Shown: piece by piece, positions 40,824 through 50,739 of the stretch | Position numbering within the stretch: position 1 is the first letter of the stretch | How the letters are laid out: every line of letters starts with the position of its first letter | Assembly (NCBI RefSeq): GCF_003259185.1 | Contig: NZ_QGMP01000001.1 | Location: 1,612,001 to 1,676,000 of the forward strand | Reading direction: 5' to 3' | Source of the DNA: Isoalcanivorax indicus | Lineage (GTDB): Bacteria; Pseudomonadota; Gammaproteobacteria; Pseudomonadales; Alcanivoracaceae | Length of the DNA stretch: 64,000 nt | The notes under the pieces: model-generated | What the model saw: only the letters and a program-made list of their open reading frames with translations | Database searches by the model: none | What the model was told of the DNA's origin: nothing | Made by a program: the position numbers and the translations under genes

Positions 40824-42995
40824 TCAGCAACCGTATTTGGCTTTCGCCTCGATGCGACGACGGTGCAGAACCGGCTCGGTGTAGCCGCTGGGCTGCTCGC
40901 GGCCCTTGAACACCAGCTCGCAGGCGGCTTCGAAGGCGACGTTGCCTTCGAAATCCGGCGCCATGTTGCGATACGCGGGATCGCCGGCATTCTGCTCGTC
41001 AACGATCTTCGCCATACGCTTCATGGCTTCCATCACCTGCGCTTCGGTGCACACGCCGTGGTGCAGCCAGTTGGCGATGTGCTGGCTGGAAATCCGCAGG
41101 GTCGCGCGGTCTTCCATCAGGCCGACATTGTTGATGTCCGGCACCTTGGAGCAGCCGACGCCCTGGTCGATCCAGCGCACCACGTAGCCCAGGATACCCT
41201 GGCAGTTGTTGTCCAGTTCCTGCTTGATCTCGTCAGCAGACCAGTTGGTCTCCGGCGCCAGCGGGATGGTCAGGATGTCGTCCAGGTTGGCCCGGGTGCG
41301 GGACTTCAACTGCTCCTGCACGTCCGCCACATTGACCTGGTGGTAATGCATCACGTGCAGCGACGCAGCCGTCGGAGACGGCACCCAGGCGCAGTTGGCA
41401 CCGGCCTTCGGATGGCCGATCTTGGCTTCCATCATGGCCTTCATCTCGTCCGGCATGGGCCACATGCCCTTGCCGATCTGGGCGTGGCCCTTCAGGCCTG
41501 CGGCCAGGCCGATATCCACATTCCAGTCTTCATAGGCATTGATCCACGCCTGCTGCTTCATGGCCGCCTTGCGCACCACGGCGCCCGCTTCCATGGAGGT
41601 GTGGATTTCATCGCCGGTGCGGTCGAGGAAGCCGGTGTTGATGAAGATCACCCGTTCTTTCGCTTCACGGATACAGGCTTTCAGGTTCACCGTGGTGCGG
41701 CGTTCCTCGTCCATAATGCCGATTTTCAGGGTGTTGCGCGCCAGGCCCAGCGCGTCCTCGACGCGGCCGAACAGCTCCACGGCAAAGGCCACTTCTTCCG
41801 GGCCGTGCATTTTCGGCTTCACGATATACACGGAACCAGTGCGGCTGTTGCGCGCGCCGTCCTGCTTTTTCAGGTCATGCATGGCGGCCAGCACGGTGAC
41901 CATGCCGTCCAGAATGCCTTCCGGCACTTCTTCGCCGTTGAACAGCACGGCGTTGTTGGTCATCAGGTGACCGACGTTACGCACCAGCAGCAGTGAACGG
42001 CCCGGCAGCACCAGCTTGCCGCCGTCAGGCGCGGTGTACTCGCGATCCGCATTCAGCTTGCGGGTCAGCGTCTTGCCACCTTTCTGGAAAGACTCCTGCA
42101 GGTCGCCTTTCATCAGGCCCAGCCAGTTGCGATAGACCACGGTCTTGTCGTCCGCGTCCACGGCCGCCACCGAGTCTTCGCAATCCTGAATCGCGGTAAT
42201 CGCGGATTCCAGCAGCAGATCCTTGATATGGGCCTTGTCTTCAGCACCAATCGGATGGCTGGCGTCGAACTGGATTTCGACGTGCAGGTTGTTATTGCGC
42301 ACCAGCACCGCAGTCGGCTTGGCCGCATCGCCCAGATAACCGGCCAGCTGGGACGGGTCCTTCAGGCCCGTCTCGCCGCTTTCCGTGCGCACCACCAGGG
42401 CACCGTTCACGATGGCATAGCCGGTCGCCGCCTTGTGCGAACCGGACGCCAGCGGCGCGGCCTGATCCAGGAAGTTGCGGGCATACTCGATGACCTTGGC
42501 GCCACGCTTCGGGTTGTAGGCGCCACCACGCTCGGCACCGCCTTCATCGGAAATCACATCGCCGCCGTACAAGGCGTCATACAGGCTGCCCCAACGCGCG
42601 TTCGCAGCGTTCAGCGCATAACGTGCGTTCATCACCGGCACCACCAGCTGCGGGCCGGCGACGGTGGCAATTTCGGCGTCCACGTTCTGCGTGGTCACCT
42701 GGAAGTCATCGCCTTCCGGCAGCAGGTAGCCGATCTCGCTCAGGAACGTCTTGTACTCGTCCATATTGATCGGCTGGCCCTGACGCGCCTGATGCCAGGC
42801 GTCAATGCGGGTCTGGATCTCATCACGCTTGGCCAGCAGCGCCTTGTTCTTCGGCACCAGGTCGGTCAGGATCTTTTCCAGCTCGCTCCAGAAGTGTGCG
42901 GTATCCACGCCGGTGCCCGGCGCAATTTCCTTTTCCACCAGATCGTGGAGAACTGTGGCGATCTCAAGCGCGCCATGGGTGATGCGATCAGTCAT
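40824..42995 (-). CDS. glcB: Malate synthase G
   Basis: A 723-residue single-chain malate synthase of isoform G, condensing glyoxylate with acetyl-CoA in the glyoxylate bypass, essential for growth on acetate, fatty acids or alkanes. Full-length family features run from [20 protein letters not shown] to the C-terminal [17 protein letters not shown]. Catalytic regions include [13 protein letters not shown] and [13 protein letters not shown]. Its own terminator follows, and an independent promoter is expected in the 115-bp gap to ttcA. Confidence 0.96.
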   Translation of the reverse strand: MTDRITHGALEIATVLHDLVEKEIAPGTGVDTAHFWSELEKILTDLVPKNKALLAKRDEIQTRIDAWHQARQGQPINMDEYKTFLSEIGYLLPEGDDFQVTTQNVDAEIATVAGPQLVVPVMNARYALNAANARWGSLYDALYGGDVISDEGGAERGGAYNPKRGAKVIEYARNFLDQAAPLASGSHKAATGYAIVNGALVVRTESGETGLKDPSQLAGYLGDAAKPTAVLVRNNNLHVEIQFDASHPIGAEDKAHIKDLLLESAITAIQDCEDSVAAVDADDKTVVYRNWLGLMKGDLQESFQKGGKTLTRKLNADREYTAPDGGKLVLPGRSLLLVRNVGHLMTNNAVLFNGEEVPEGILDGMVTVLAAMHDLKKQDGARNSRTGSVYIVKPKMHGPEEVAFAVELFGRVEDALGLARNTLKIGIMDEERRTTVNLKACIREAKERVIFINTGFLDRTGDEIHTSMEAGAVVRKAAMKQQAWINAYEDWNVDIGLAAGLKGHAQIGKGMWPMPDEMKAMMEAKIGHPKAGANCAWVPSPTAASLHVMHYHQVNVADVQEQLKSRTRANLDDILTIPLAPETNWSADEIKQELDNNCQGILGYVVRWIDQGVGCSKVPDINNVGLMEDRATLRISSQHIANWLHHGVCTEAQVMEAMKRMAKIVDEQNAGDPAYRNMAPDFEGNVAFEAACELVFKGREQPSGYTEPVLHRRRIEAKAKYGC

Positions 42996-43110
42996 AGTGC
43001 TGCTACCCTTTCGGTCAGGAAATGCGGAAAGCGCGGATTCTAGCGGAAAGCCGCCGTCAATTCATGCGCCGGGCTGCACCAGGCGTGACTCGGCGGTCAG
43101 CCGCTGGCGC

Positions 43111-43998
43111 TCAATTGAACAGATTGACCAGGTCCAGTCGGTGCGCCTGGCTGCCGCCACGGGCCACACCCTGCTCCAGCGTGGCAAAATCGAACAGCTG
43201 TGCATCCGCAAGCTGCGACGGCGACACGTTCTGGATCGCCGAGAAGATGCTCTCGATGCGCCCCGGATGCTCACGGTCCCACTGCTGCAACATGGCCTTC
43301 ACCGCCTGGCGCTGCAGATTCTCCTGCGAGCCACACAGGTTGCAGGGGATGATCGGAAATTCGCGATGCCGGGCAAACCGCTCGATGTCCTTCTCACGAC
43401 AGTACGCCAGCGGGCGAATGACCACATTGCGACCATCGTCGCTACGCAGCTTGGGCGGCATCGCCTTCATCCGGCCGCCAAAAAACATGTTCAGGAACAG
43501 CGTCTCGATAATGTCGTCACGGTGATGCCCGAGCGCGATCTTGGTGGCGCCGATTTCCTCGGCAAAGCCATACAGGCTGCCACGGCGCAGGCGTGAACAC
43601 AGCGCACAGGTGGTCTTGCCCTCGGGGGTCTTCTCCTTGACGATCGAATAGGTGTCCTTCTCCAGGATGTGGTACTGAACACCTTCTTTTTCAAGGTAGT
43701 CCGGCAGCACCTGCTCCGGGAAGCCTGGCTGCTTCTGGTCCAGGTTTACCGCCACCAGCTCGAAGCTGACCGGCGCCGAACGCTGCAGGCTGCGCAGGAT
43801 ATCCAGCATGGTGTAGGAATCCTTGCCGCCCGACAGGCAGACCATGATCCGGTCACCGTCCTGGATCATGTTGTAGTCTTCGATCGCCCGCCCCACCTCA
43901 CGCCGCAACCGCTTTTGCAGCTTGTTGAAGCTGCCGGAACGGGCGGGCGCCGCTCCCTGCGCGGGAGAAGCCGGATAAGCCAGATCTGAGGCGGACAT
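43111..43998 (-). CDS. ttcA: tRNA 2-thiocytidine biosynthesis protein TtcA
   Basis: A 295-residue PP-loop enzyme ([17 protein letters not shown]) with an Fe-S cluster held by two CxxC motifs ([10 protein letters not shown] and [10 protein letters not shown]). It makes s2C32 in certain tRNAs. It overlaps the stop of the SDR gene upstream by one base, so the two are co-transcribed. Together with MnmA and TusB it gives two tRNA thiolation systems in the window. Confidence 0.95.
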   Translation of the reverse strand: MSASDLAYPASPAQGAAPARSGSFNKLQKRLRREVGRAIEDYNMIQDGDRIMVCLSGGKDSYTMLDILRSLQRSAPVSFELVAVNLDQKQPGFPEQVLPDYLEKEGVQYHILEKDTYSIVKEKTPEGKTTCALCSRLRRGSLYGFAEEIGATKIALGHHRDDIIETLFLNMFFGGRMKAMPPKLRSDDGRNVVIRPLAYCREKDIERFARHREFPIIPCNLCGSQENLQRQAVKAMLQQWDREHPGRIESIFSAIQNVSPSQLADAQLFDFATLEQGVARGGSQAHRLDLVNLFN

Positions 43999-44789
43999 CA
44001 GGTTACCTTTATACGACGGATGACTTTGCGGTAGAGCGACGGGAAGAAGCGCTTGAGCCAGATCCCGGCCACTTCGCGGCCGCCAATGATAACCTGCTCG
44101 CGGCCACGCTGCACGGCACGCACAATGCGCCCTGCACAGACATCCACATCCAGCCCGGCGGCCTGATGGTCGTCCATCACGCCATGTGCCGAGCCGTCCG
44201 CCGTGATGGCGTTGATCGAGACGTTGGTGCGGATAAAGCCGGGCATCACCATCAACACCCGGATGCCCCGGTCATGCTCTTCAGCCCGCAGTGCCTCGAA
44301 CCAGCCGTGCAGGGCATGCTTGCTGGCGCAGTAGGCCGAGCGCATGGGCGTGGGCAGCTCTCCCACCAGGCTGGATATCACCACCACCTGCCCACCTCCT
44401 GCCTCGCGCATGGCGGGCAGCACGGCCTTGGTCAGGCCAATGGCGCCAAAGTAGTTGACCTCCATGACCCGGCGGTCCACTGCCAGATCGGTGTCGATAA
44501 CGCGCGATCGCTGGCTGATACCACCGTTATTGACGAGGATGTCGATTCGTTGGCATTGCTCGAGCACGCTCTGCGTGGCGGCGGCGAAGCTGTCGCTGTC
44601 GGTGAGGTCCAGGGGCAGCACTGTATGCCGGTCGGGATCACGCAGGCTGGCGCGCACACGCTCCAGCTCATCGCGGCGGCGGGCAGACAGCACGAGCCGG
44701 GCACCCTGGTGACTGAAGGCGCGGGCCAGGGCCTCGCCGATGCCGCTGGAGGCGCCGGTAATCCAGATAACCTTGTTGTGCAGTGCCAT
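43998..44789 (-). CDS. Short-chain dehydrogenase/reductase
   Basis: A 263-residue classical SDR: NAD(P)-binding [15 protein letters not shown], structural NNGG, catalytic YCASKHA with Ser upstream ([19 protein letters not shown]). The C-terminus ([18 protein letters not shown]) is amphipathic and basic, suggesting membrane association as in DHRS7-like SDRs acting on lipids. The ATG at 44789 is the family start; a frame extension upstream runs into repeat D and is rejected. Substrate unknown. Confidence 0.85.
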   Translation of the reverse strand: MALHNKVIWITGASSGIGEALARAFSHQGARLVLSARRRDELERVRASLRDPDRHTVLPLDLTDSDSFAAATQSVLEQCQRIDILVNNGGISQRSRVIDTDLAVDRRVMEVNYFGAIGLTKAVLPAMREAGGGQVVVISSLVGELPTPMRSAYCASKHALHGWFEALRAEEHDRGIRVLMVMPGFIRTNVSINAITADGSAHGVMDDHQAAGLDVDVCAGRIVRAVQRGREQVIIGGREVAGIWLKRFFPSLYRKVIRRIKVT

Positions 44790-44895
44790 GTGCTGTCCCC
44801 GCCTTGTGATCATTGGTGGGGGCAACAATAGGCAATCAGGCGCGATTTCGCCAGCGGAGAGGCTCTTCCGACCGGGGTCACCCTCCAGCAAAGAG

Positions 44896-45006
44896 GCGTT
44901 GAGGCGGGGTGCGCCCTTCCGGGACAGCTCAAGCCATCCATGGGCGCTCTTTCTTTGCCCATCCCTGGGCAAAGATGTCCCTACAGGGCGCACCCCGCCT
45001 CAACGC
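44896..45006. repeat. Imperfect long inverted repeat D
   Basis: Arms of 31 nt (44896-44926 and 44976-45006, GCGTTGAGGCGGGGTGCGCC...) pair except for three adjacent bases. The 49-nt loop contains GCCATCCATGGGCGCTC and an inner hairpin TTTGCCCA-TCCC-TGGGCAAA. It has the same architecture as repeats A-C but a different loop. It lies in the 470-bp gap (44790-45259) with copy B and no gene. Confidence 0.85.
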
Positions 45007-45099
45007 CGCAGCGAGATTCGAGGTCAGGTGGCTATAGAACGTGCTGGAGGAACAAAACCATCGGCCGTCTGCCGGCTTGAAGATCGGGTTGCGCGTGAC

Positions 45100-45218
45100 G
45101 GCCCTCGGGGGGCGGGTAAAGGGTTTCTGGACCTTCGAGAGGCATGGATGCCGAACGAGAGCCCCCAGGGATGGGTTCACGGCGTGTCCAGAAACCCTTT
45201 ACCCGCCCCCCGAGGGCC
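45100..45218. repeat. Long inverted repeat, conserved-loop family, copy B
   Basis: Perfect 33-bp arms (45100-45132, 45186-45218) with a 53-nt loop nearly identical to copy A (GAGGCATGGATGCCGAACG, GGTTCACGGCG). The stem differs from A at the A/G-rich and T-rich segment (A: TAAGGGTTTTC; B: TAAAGGGTTTC), and both arms changed together to keep pairing. Flanks GCGCGTGAC and CATAACCACCACAAC match copy A. It lies between an SDR and an acyl-CoA dehydrogenase gene, both on the minus strand. Confidence 0.9.
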
Positions 45219-45259
45219 ATAACCACCACAACTGAACAGAATGGCCCAACCAAGGACGA

Positions 45260-46465
45260 TTACTTGAGCTCGCGCGAAGACAACCCAAGCAAGTTACGGG
45301 CAACAATCAGTTGCTGGATCTGCTGCGTCCCCTCGAAGATGTCGATGATCTTGGAGTCACGCGCCAGTTTCTCCAGCAGCAGTTGCTCGCTGTAGCCCAT
45401 CTCGCCACACAGCTCCACGCACTTCAGCGTCACGTAGTTGCCCATGCGCCCGGCCTTGGCCTTGCACATCGACGCCTCCTTGGAGTTAGGCTGGCCGTTG
45501 TCCGCCATCCACGCCGCCTTGTAAGTCATCAGGCGCGCCGCTTCCAGGTCGGCTTCCATGCGGTAGAGCTCGGCTTCGATGGCAGTGCTGTTATAAAGTG
45601 ATTTCGAGTAATCCGCCTTAACCCCTTCTTTTTCAAGGATTTCACGAGTTATCTCCAGCGCAGCACGGGCCACACCCAGCGCCATGGCAGCCACCGCCGG
45701 GCGGGTGTTGTCGAACGTTTGCATCACCCCGCCGAAGGCCTTCTTGCGCGCTTCTTCGGTGTCCGCGATCTCCGGCGATCCGAGGATGTTTTCCTTCGGA
45801 ATACGGCAGTTGTCGAACGACAGCGCGGCGGTATCGGAGATACGCAGGCCCATCTTGTCCTCGACGCGGACCAGGGTCAGGCCCGGCGCGCCCTGGGGCA
45901 CGATAAATGACTTGATAGCGGCCTTGCCCTTGCTCTTGTCCAGGGTCGCCCAGACCACAATGGCGTCGCCACGCTGGCCAGCGGTGCAGTAGATCTTCTC
46001 GCCGTTGAGGACCCACTCATCACCCTCAAGGCGTGCCGTGGTGGAAATGGCGGCGGAATCGGAACCGGCGCCGGGCTCGGTGATGGCCATGGCGCAGTAG
46101 AGCTTGCCGAACTTTTCTTTCTGTTCCGGGGTACCGACCGCGTTGATGGCGGCATTACCCAGGCCGGAGCCGGGAATCGACAGCAGCAGGCCGACGTCGC
46201 CCCAGCACAGCTCCTCGCCGCCGACGATGCCGGACAGGTTGGCGCCGTTCACGGTACCCGCATCGGCCGATGGCGCTTCTTTCTTGCCGCCGCGTGCGGG
46301 GCGGATCGAGGCCATCATCTGCGCCACCGGCTTCAGCTCTTCCGGGGTGTCGCAGTGCTCGATACGGTCGTACTTGCGAGAAATCGGGCGGAAGACGCCA
46401 CTGGCCAGCTGGTGCGACATCTTCTGGATGTTAAGCAGTTTCTGAGGCAGTTCGAGATTGATCAT
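45260..46465 (-). CDS. Acyl-CoA dehydrogenase
   Basis: A 401-residue flavin dehydrogenase of beta-oxidation. The motif CAMAITEPGAGSDSAAI and C-terminal IIDIFEGTQQIQQLIVARNL (ending LGLSSRELK) are classical. It oxidises acyl-CoA to trans-2-enoyl-CoA; chain-length preference cannot be read from sequence. It is second in a two-gene operon with another acyl-CoA dehydrogenase 16 bp upstream. Such pairs in relatives serve fatty-acid or alkane metabolism. Confidence 0.92.
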   Translation of the reverse strand: MINLELPQKLLNIQKMSHQLASGVFRPISRKYDRIEHCDTPEELKPVAQMMASIRPARGGKKEAPSADAGTVNGANLSGIVGGEELCWGDVGLLLSIPGSGLGNAAINAVGTPEQKEKFGKLYCAMAITEPGAGSDSAAISTTARLEGDEWVLNGEKIYCTAGQRGDAIVVWATLDKSKGKAAIKSFIVPQGAPGLTLVRVEDKMGLRISDTAALSFDNCRIPKENILGSPEIADTEEARKKAFGGVMQTFDNTRPAVAAMALGVARAALEITREILEKEGVKADYSKSLYNSTAIEAELYRMEADLEAARLMTYKAAWMADNGQPNSKEASMCKAKAGRMGNYVTLKCVELCGEMGYSEQLLLEKLARDSKIIDIFEGTQQIQQLIVARNLLGLSSRELK

Positions 46466-46481
46466 GACTGTCTACTCCGTA

Positions 46482-47582
46482 TCAGACCAGCGTGGCGGCG
46501 TCGAGCAGCGCCACGGCGCGCAGGTTCCGGTACCACATTTCCAGGGGGTAATCGCGCACGAAACCGGCGCCGCCAAAGAGCTGGACGCCGTTGGTGCCGA
46601 TCTGCATGGCTTTCTCGGCGGCATAGGTCTTGGCCAGATGGGCTTCGCGATGGAACGGCAGGCCCTGTTCGGCGCGGCTGGCGGCGCGCCAGACCAGCAG
46701 GCGCATGCCTTCCAGCTCGATCGCCATATCGGAAATCATGAAGGCCACGGACTGGCGCCAGGCAATCGGTTCGCCAAACGCCTTGCGCTCCTTGACGTAA
46801 GGGATGCAGTAGTCGAGCACGGCCTGGCAGCAGCCCACGGCCAGCGCCGCACTGCCGATACGGCCCAGGTCGACCAGGCGTTCCAGATCAAAGGCCGCCA
46901 GGCGGTGGCTGGCGGGCACGCGCACGCCGTCCAGGGTGACGGTGGCGGTCTCGACGGCACGCAGGCCCATGTAGTCCTGTGCTTCGGCGCTCAGGCCGTC
47001 AGTGCCCTGCTCTACCACAAAGGCGGCGGGGCCCTCGCCTTCCAGGTCAGCCACCACCAGCAGCAGTTCGGCGCTGGCGCCGAGGATAACCAGGCGCTTT
47101 TCGCCGTTGATGACGTAGCTGTCGCCGTCCTGGCGGGCTTTGGTGGCCAGTTGCGTCGGGTCGAAGGTAGCGCGGCCTTCGGTCAGCGCCACGGTGGCGG
47201 GCACGAAGTGCTCCTGGGCCAGGCGCGGCAGGAAGGCTTCGTGCTGGGCCTCGTTGCCGAAGTCCAGCACTGCATTGATGAAAGACAGTGGCGCCAGGGT
47301 ACCCAGGGCCAGGGAGATATCGCCGTGGGCGAGGTCTTCGGCATTGAGCACGTTGGACATCGGCGAGCGCGGCATGCCCGCGCCGCCATGGGCTTCCGGT
47401 ATCGGCATCAGGCCAAGCCCGAGTTCCATGGTGGCGGCGTAGAAGCCCTCGGGGGCGGCGCCCGCTTCGTCCGCGTCGCGGGCGATGGCGCGCAGTTGGC
47501 GCTCGGCGTAGCGGCGCATGCTTTCCCGGGTAATGCGCTGCTCTTCCGAGAGCGACAGATCAAACGGCAGGTCCTGACTCAT
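46482..47582 (-). CDS. Acyl-CoA dehydrogenase, second paralogue
   Basis: A 366-residue member of the same family but less canonical: N-terminal LSLSEEQRITRESMRRYAER, GLMPIPEAHGGAG, and VQLFGGAGFVRDYPLEMWYR. The ALTEGRATFDP stretch replaces the usual TEPxAGSD motif, so FAD/substrate binding may be altered and it may act as a partner subunit. The start at 47582 (MSQDLPFD) is chosen; an upstream frame crosses the operator-rich region. First gene of the pair. Confidence 0.88.
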   Translation of the reverse strand: MSQDLPFDLSLSEEQRITRESMRRYAERQLRAIARDADEAGAAPEGFYAATMELGLGLMPIPEAHGGAGMPRSPMSNVLNAEDLAHGDISLALGTLAPLSFINAVLDFGNEAQHEAFLPRLAQEHFVPATVALTEGRATFDPTQLATKARQDGDSYVINGEKRLVILGASAELLLVVADLEGEGPAAFVVEQGTDGLSAEAQDYMGLRAVETATVTLDGVRVPASHRLAAFDLERLVDLGRIGSAALAVGCCQAVLDYCIPYVKERKAFGEPIAWRQSVAFMISDMAIELEGMRLLVWRAASRAEQGLPFHREAHLAKTYAAEKAMQIGTNGVQLFGGAGFVRDYPLEMWYRNLRAVALLDAATLV

Positions 47583-47614
47583 GACCACGACTCCTGTACG
47601 GCAAATTAGCCAAT

Positions 47615-47628
47615 TAAACGCTTGTTTG
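47615..47628. promoter_or_regulatory. Possible PsrA/FadR-type operator
   Basis: TAAAC-GCTT-GTTTG (on the minus strand CAAAC-AAGC-GTTTA) closely matches the PsrA consensus C/GAAAC-n2-4-GTTTG/C known from Pseudomonas. It lies 33-46 bp upstream of the acyl-CoA dehydrogenase operon start, a logical place for fatty-acid-responsive repression. Confidence 0.4.
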
Positions 47629-47644
47629 AAATCGGTCCACATCG

Positions 47645-47697
47645 TGACACAGGCAACCAGAACCGGCAAGTCATGTACAAAAACGTGACCTGTGTCA
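47645..47697. repeat. Inverted repeat between divergent genes
   Basis: TGACACAGG (47645-47653) and CCTGTGTCA (47689-47697) are perfect complements 35 nt apart, in the 187-bp gap between the acyl-CoA dehydrogenase operon and the diguanylate cyclase. The right arm also contains TGAC-CTGT-GTCA. Could be paired operator sites. Confidence 0.5.
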
Positions 47698-47769
47698 TGA
47701 TATCGGCTGAGAACAGCGTCAACCGTGCGGCTCTGGCCAGGGCACGGTTGATCTCCGGGGGAGCCATCC

Positions 47770-48909
47770 GTGCCGCATCAACACCATGCACATGATCACC
47801 GTCGCACCCTGCGCTTGCGGCGCCAGCGGATGGCGATCTACTCCTATCTGCTGGTATGGGGTGGTGTGCTGCTGGGCATCGAAATCGGTTATTTCGAACC
47901 CTACACCCCACACTGGTGGTTGTTCGGCAGCACCCTCGCCGCCAATGTTGTCATCTTTCTGCTGCTCGCCTCCGGTGCGTCGGAACAGTGGGGCGAACGC
48001 TTTGGTGATCCGAGCCTGACGATACCGCAGATGATGATCGGCATCATCCTGATCACTGCCCTGCTGCATTTTTCACGGGAACTGCGCGGCGCCATCATGG
48101 CGATCTATTTCATGGCCATGACCTTCGGCGTGTTCGCGCTGTCGCGACACCGGATGATCCTCATGGCCCTGTTCGTGCTCGGCTGCTTCACGGCGCTGGA
48201 GGTCTGGGAATACCTGGATGCGCCGGAATCGAAGATCATCAGCCTGTCCATCGGTCATTTCGGCATTCTCAGCATGGGCCTGGCCTGGTTCGTCTATGTC
48301 GGCGGGCATATCCACAACCTGCAGCAGCGCAATCGCGAGCAACGCAGTTCCCTGCAGGCACAGCAGCGTCATCTGGAGAAGGTCAATCAGCAGTTGCACG
48401 ACACCATGGCACAGCTGGAAGAAGTCGCCATTCGCGACAGCCTGACCGGGCTGTTCAATCGTCGGCATTTCATGGAACGCATCGAAGAAGAACTGGCGCG
48501 CGCCGATCGCCGCCACTCGCCTCTGCATCTGGCGCTGATCGATCTGGATCACTTCAAGCAGATCAATGACAACTGGGGGCATCAGGCCGGTGACCAGGTG
48601 CTGGTGCGGTTTGCTGAAACGGCGCGCAGCACGCTGCGACGTGCGGATCTGCTGGCGCGCTATGGCGGGGAGGAGTTCGTGATTCTGTTTACCGATGGGT
48701 CGGCAGAGGATATCCGCCATGTGCTGGAGCGACTGCGTTCAGCGCTGTCGGTGCTGCACTTCGGTGGGCGCCCGGGCTTCAGTGTTACGCTCTCCGCAGG
48801 CCTGGCCTCCTGGCGCCCCGGCGACACCGTCGATTCACTCTTCCAGCGCGCCGACGACGCCTTGTATCGCGCCAAGGAAACCGGCCGCAACCGTCTGGTC
48901 GAGGCGTAG
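47770..48909 (+). CDS. Membrane diguanylate cyclase (GGDEF)
   Basis: A 379-residue protein. About six membrane segments fill residues ~20-180. A coiled coil follows (QQRNREQRSSLQAQQRHLEK), then a GGDEF domain (RDSLTGLFNRRHFMERI, active loop RYGGEEFVILF). The RRAD five residues before GGEEF is an inhibitory I-site. It makes c-di-GMP from GTP. The GTG at 47770 follows CGGGGGAG, the best start. Signal sensed by the membrane part is unknown. No EAL domain, so a cyclase only. Confidence 0.93.
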   Translation: MPHQHHAHDHRRTLRLRRQRMAIYSYLLVWGGVLLGIEIGYFEPYTPHWWLFGSTLAANVVIFLLLASGASEQWGERFGDPSLTIPQMMIGIILITALLHFSRELRGAIMAIYFMAMTFGVFALSRHRMILMALFVLGCFTALEVWEYLDAPESKIISLSIGHFGILSMGLAWFVYVGGHIHNLQQRNREQRSSLQAQQRHLEKVNQQLHDTMAQLEEVAIRDSLTGLFNRRHFMERIEEELARADRRHSPLHLALIDLDHFKQINDNWGHQAGDQVLVRFAETARSTLRRADLLARYGGEEFVILFTDGSAEDIRHVLERLRSALSVLHFGGRPGFSVTLSAGLASWRPGDTVDSLFQRADDALYRAKETGRNRLVEA

Positions 48910-49010
48910 AACCGGTTCGGTCCTAAACCGCTGGATACTTGCGGGACGCATCCCTACACTCTCCAGCACACGCCTTCGCCTCTGAATCACCCACCTAACA
49001 GGGTCCCGTC

Positions 49011-49586
49011 ATGGAACTTACCGACAATCCCGGCCTGCGCGCACGCATTGATGCCCTTATCGAACGTTATGGCGAAGATGCCATGAGCTGGACGGAAATC
49101 CACGGTTTGCTGTGCGCCGTTTCCGCTGGCCCCGGCCACCCGGAAGGCTGGCAACAGATGGTGCTCGGTGATGCCGGCCCGGTGGACGACGACACCGTTG
49201 CCGCGCTGCACGCGTTACAGCAGCGTGTGGCCACCCAACTGGGCGCAGGCGATCGCATCCAGTTGCCGTGCCGCCTTGACCCCTACAGCGAGGACGACAA
49301 CGGCAACGATCTGGGCGGCTGGTGCGCCGGTTTCATGACCGGGGTGCTGCTGCAGGAAGACGCCTGGTATGCGCAGGACGAAGAGCGCGCCGCCAATCTG
49401 CTGCTGCCCTTCGTACTGATCAGCGGTTTCGATGATGATGATCCGGATCTGGATGCCCTGTGGCAGGACACCAAGGTGGTCCGTGGCATGGCGATGGCAC
49501 TGCCGGAACTGCTTGAAGAACTGTTCCTGTTCTTCAATGCGCCGGACGCACCGGACCAGGGCGACGAGGGCAGCGACGAAGATTAA
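49011..49586 (+). CDS. UPF0149/YecA-YgfB family protein
   Basis: A 191-residue helical protein: SWTEIHGLLCAVSAGPG near the N-terminus, DLGGWCAGFMTGVLL in the middle, very acidic tail (PDAPDQGDEGSDED). These match YecA/YgfB-type UPF0149 proteins. A C-terminal SEC-C zinc motif, present in many YecA proteins, is absent, so it is closer to YgfB. In Pseudomonas YgfB affects antibiotic-tolerance genes; role here unknown. It converges with perM, overlapping by four bases. Confidence 0.85.
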   Translation: MELTDNPGLRARIDALIERYGEDAMSWTEIHGLLCAVSAGPGHPEGWQQMVLGDAGPVDDDTVAALHALQQRVATQLGAGDRIQLPCRLDPYSEDDNGNDLGGWCAGFMTGVLLQEDAWYAQDEERAANLLLPFVLISGFDDDDPDLDALWQDTKVVRGMAMALPELLEELFLFFNAPDAPDQGDEGSDED

Positions 49587-50650
49587 TCGCTTCGCTGTTC
49601 CTCTGCGTCGTCACTGACCTCCGGGTTGTGCTGCACTTCCGGTCCCAGCAGCACAGCCAGCCAGCGCGTTTCCTCGCGGCTCTCCAGAGCAATCCGCAGA
49701 ATCATCGTCAGGGGCACCGAAAGCACCATTCCCACGGGCCCCAGCACCCAGCCCCAGAATACCAGGGACACGAACACCACCAGGGTCGACAAGCCCAGAC
49801 TCCTGCCCATCAGACGTGGCTCAAGCAGATTGCCCATGCCGGTATTAATGGCCACAAAACCGGCCACGGCGATGGCCGCGACACCGAATCCGTGCAGCAC
49901 ATAGGCCAGCAGGCAGGCCGGAATGGCCGCCAGGAAAGAACCGATATTCGGAATGTAGTTGAACAGGAAGGCGAGCGCCCCCCACAACACCGGGTAATCC
50001 ACATCCAGCATCCACATCCACAGCGTGACAAGAATACCGGTGGCCAGGCTGACCATCGATTTGATCGCCAGATACTGGTTGACGCCGCTGGCAAACTTCT
50101 GGAACACCGACATGCCGGGGCCTTCATCGCCCAGTGCCGCCTTCAGCTTGGAGGGGAAACGCGCCGCTTCCAGCAGGATGAAGGCCACCGTCAGCAAGAC
50201 CAGCATCAGATTGCCCAGTGCCGAGCCGAAGTGCCCCGCCACCTTGCCGGCCATATTCATCAGGGTGCCGGCATCCAGCTGGTCCTTCAAAATACCCGTA
50301 TCAAGATGCACGCCAACGCCACCCAGCCATTCCAAGACCCCGGCAAGACGTTCGTTGAGGGCCTCTTCGTACTTCGGCAGTTCGCGCACAAAACCGTTGA
50401 TGGAGGCGCCCAGCCCGGTCGCGGCACCGATCATGACCACAATCAGGCCGATCATCACCAGCAGGACCGCCAACGCTTCAGGGACGTGATGACGTCGTAA
50501 CCAGGCCACGCCAGGGGCGCAGACAATGCTCAGGAAAACCGCGAGCAGGAAAGGCTCCAGCAGGCTGGACGATGCGCGCATGCCGGCCACCACGACCACC
50601 AGGGCAGCCAGCATTCCAATCCATGGCCAGGAGGCCCTTACATCCGACAT
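49583..50650 (-). CDS. AI-2E family transporter (PerM-like permease)
   Basis: A 355-residue inner-membrane protein with about eight hydrophobic segments: N-terminal AALVVVVAGMRASSSLLEPFLLA (seen as LLEPFLLAVFLSIV), a soluble loop near residues 85-150, then a C-terminal set with YIPNIGSFLAAIPACLLAY and GNLLEPRLMGRSLGL, all characteristic of the family. Substrate is not established for most members. The C-terminus is acidic and ends EEQRSD. Confidence 0.9.
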   Translation of the reverse strand: MSDVRASWPWIGMLAALVVVVAGMRASSSLLEPFLLAVFLSIVCAPGVAWLRRHHVPEALAVLLVMIGLIVVMIGAATGLGASINGFVRELPKYEEALNERLAGVLEWLGGVGVHLDTGILKDQLDAGTLMNMAGKVAGHFGSALGNLMLVLLTVAFILLEAARFPSKLKAALGDEGPGMSVFQKFASGVNQYLAIKSMVSLATGILVTLWMWMLDVDYPVLWGALAFLFNYIPNIGSFLAAIPACLLAYVLHGFGVAAIAVAGFVAINTGMGNLLEPRLMGRSLGLSTLVVFVSLVFWGWVLGPVGMVLSVPLTMILRIALESREETRWLAVLLGPEVQHNPEVSDDAEEQRSD

Positions 50651-50739
50651 ATCATTTCACCCGTTTACAAGACCTGCATTGTGCCGACGCGGCCGAGGCC
50701 TATCATACGTTGCCAGCACCTGTACCGGACACCCTGACC

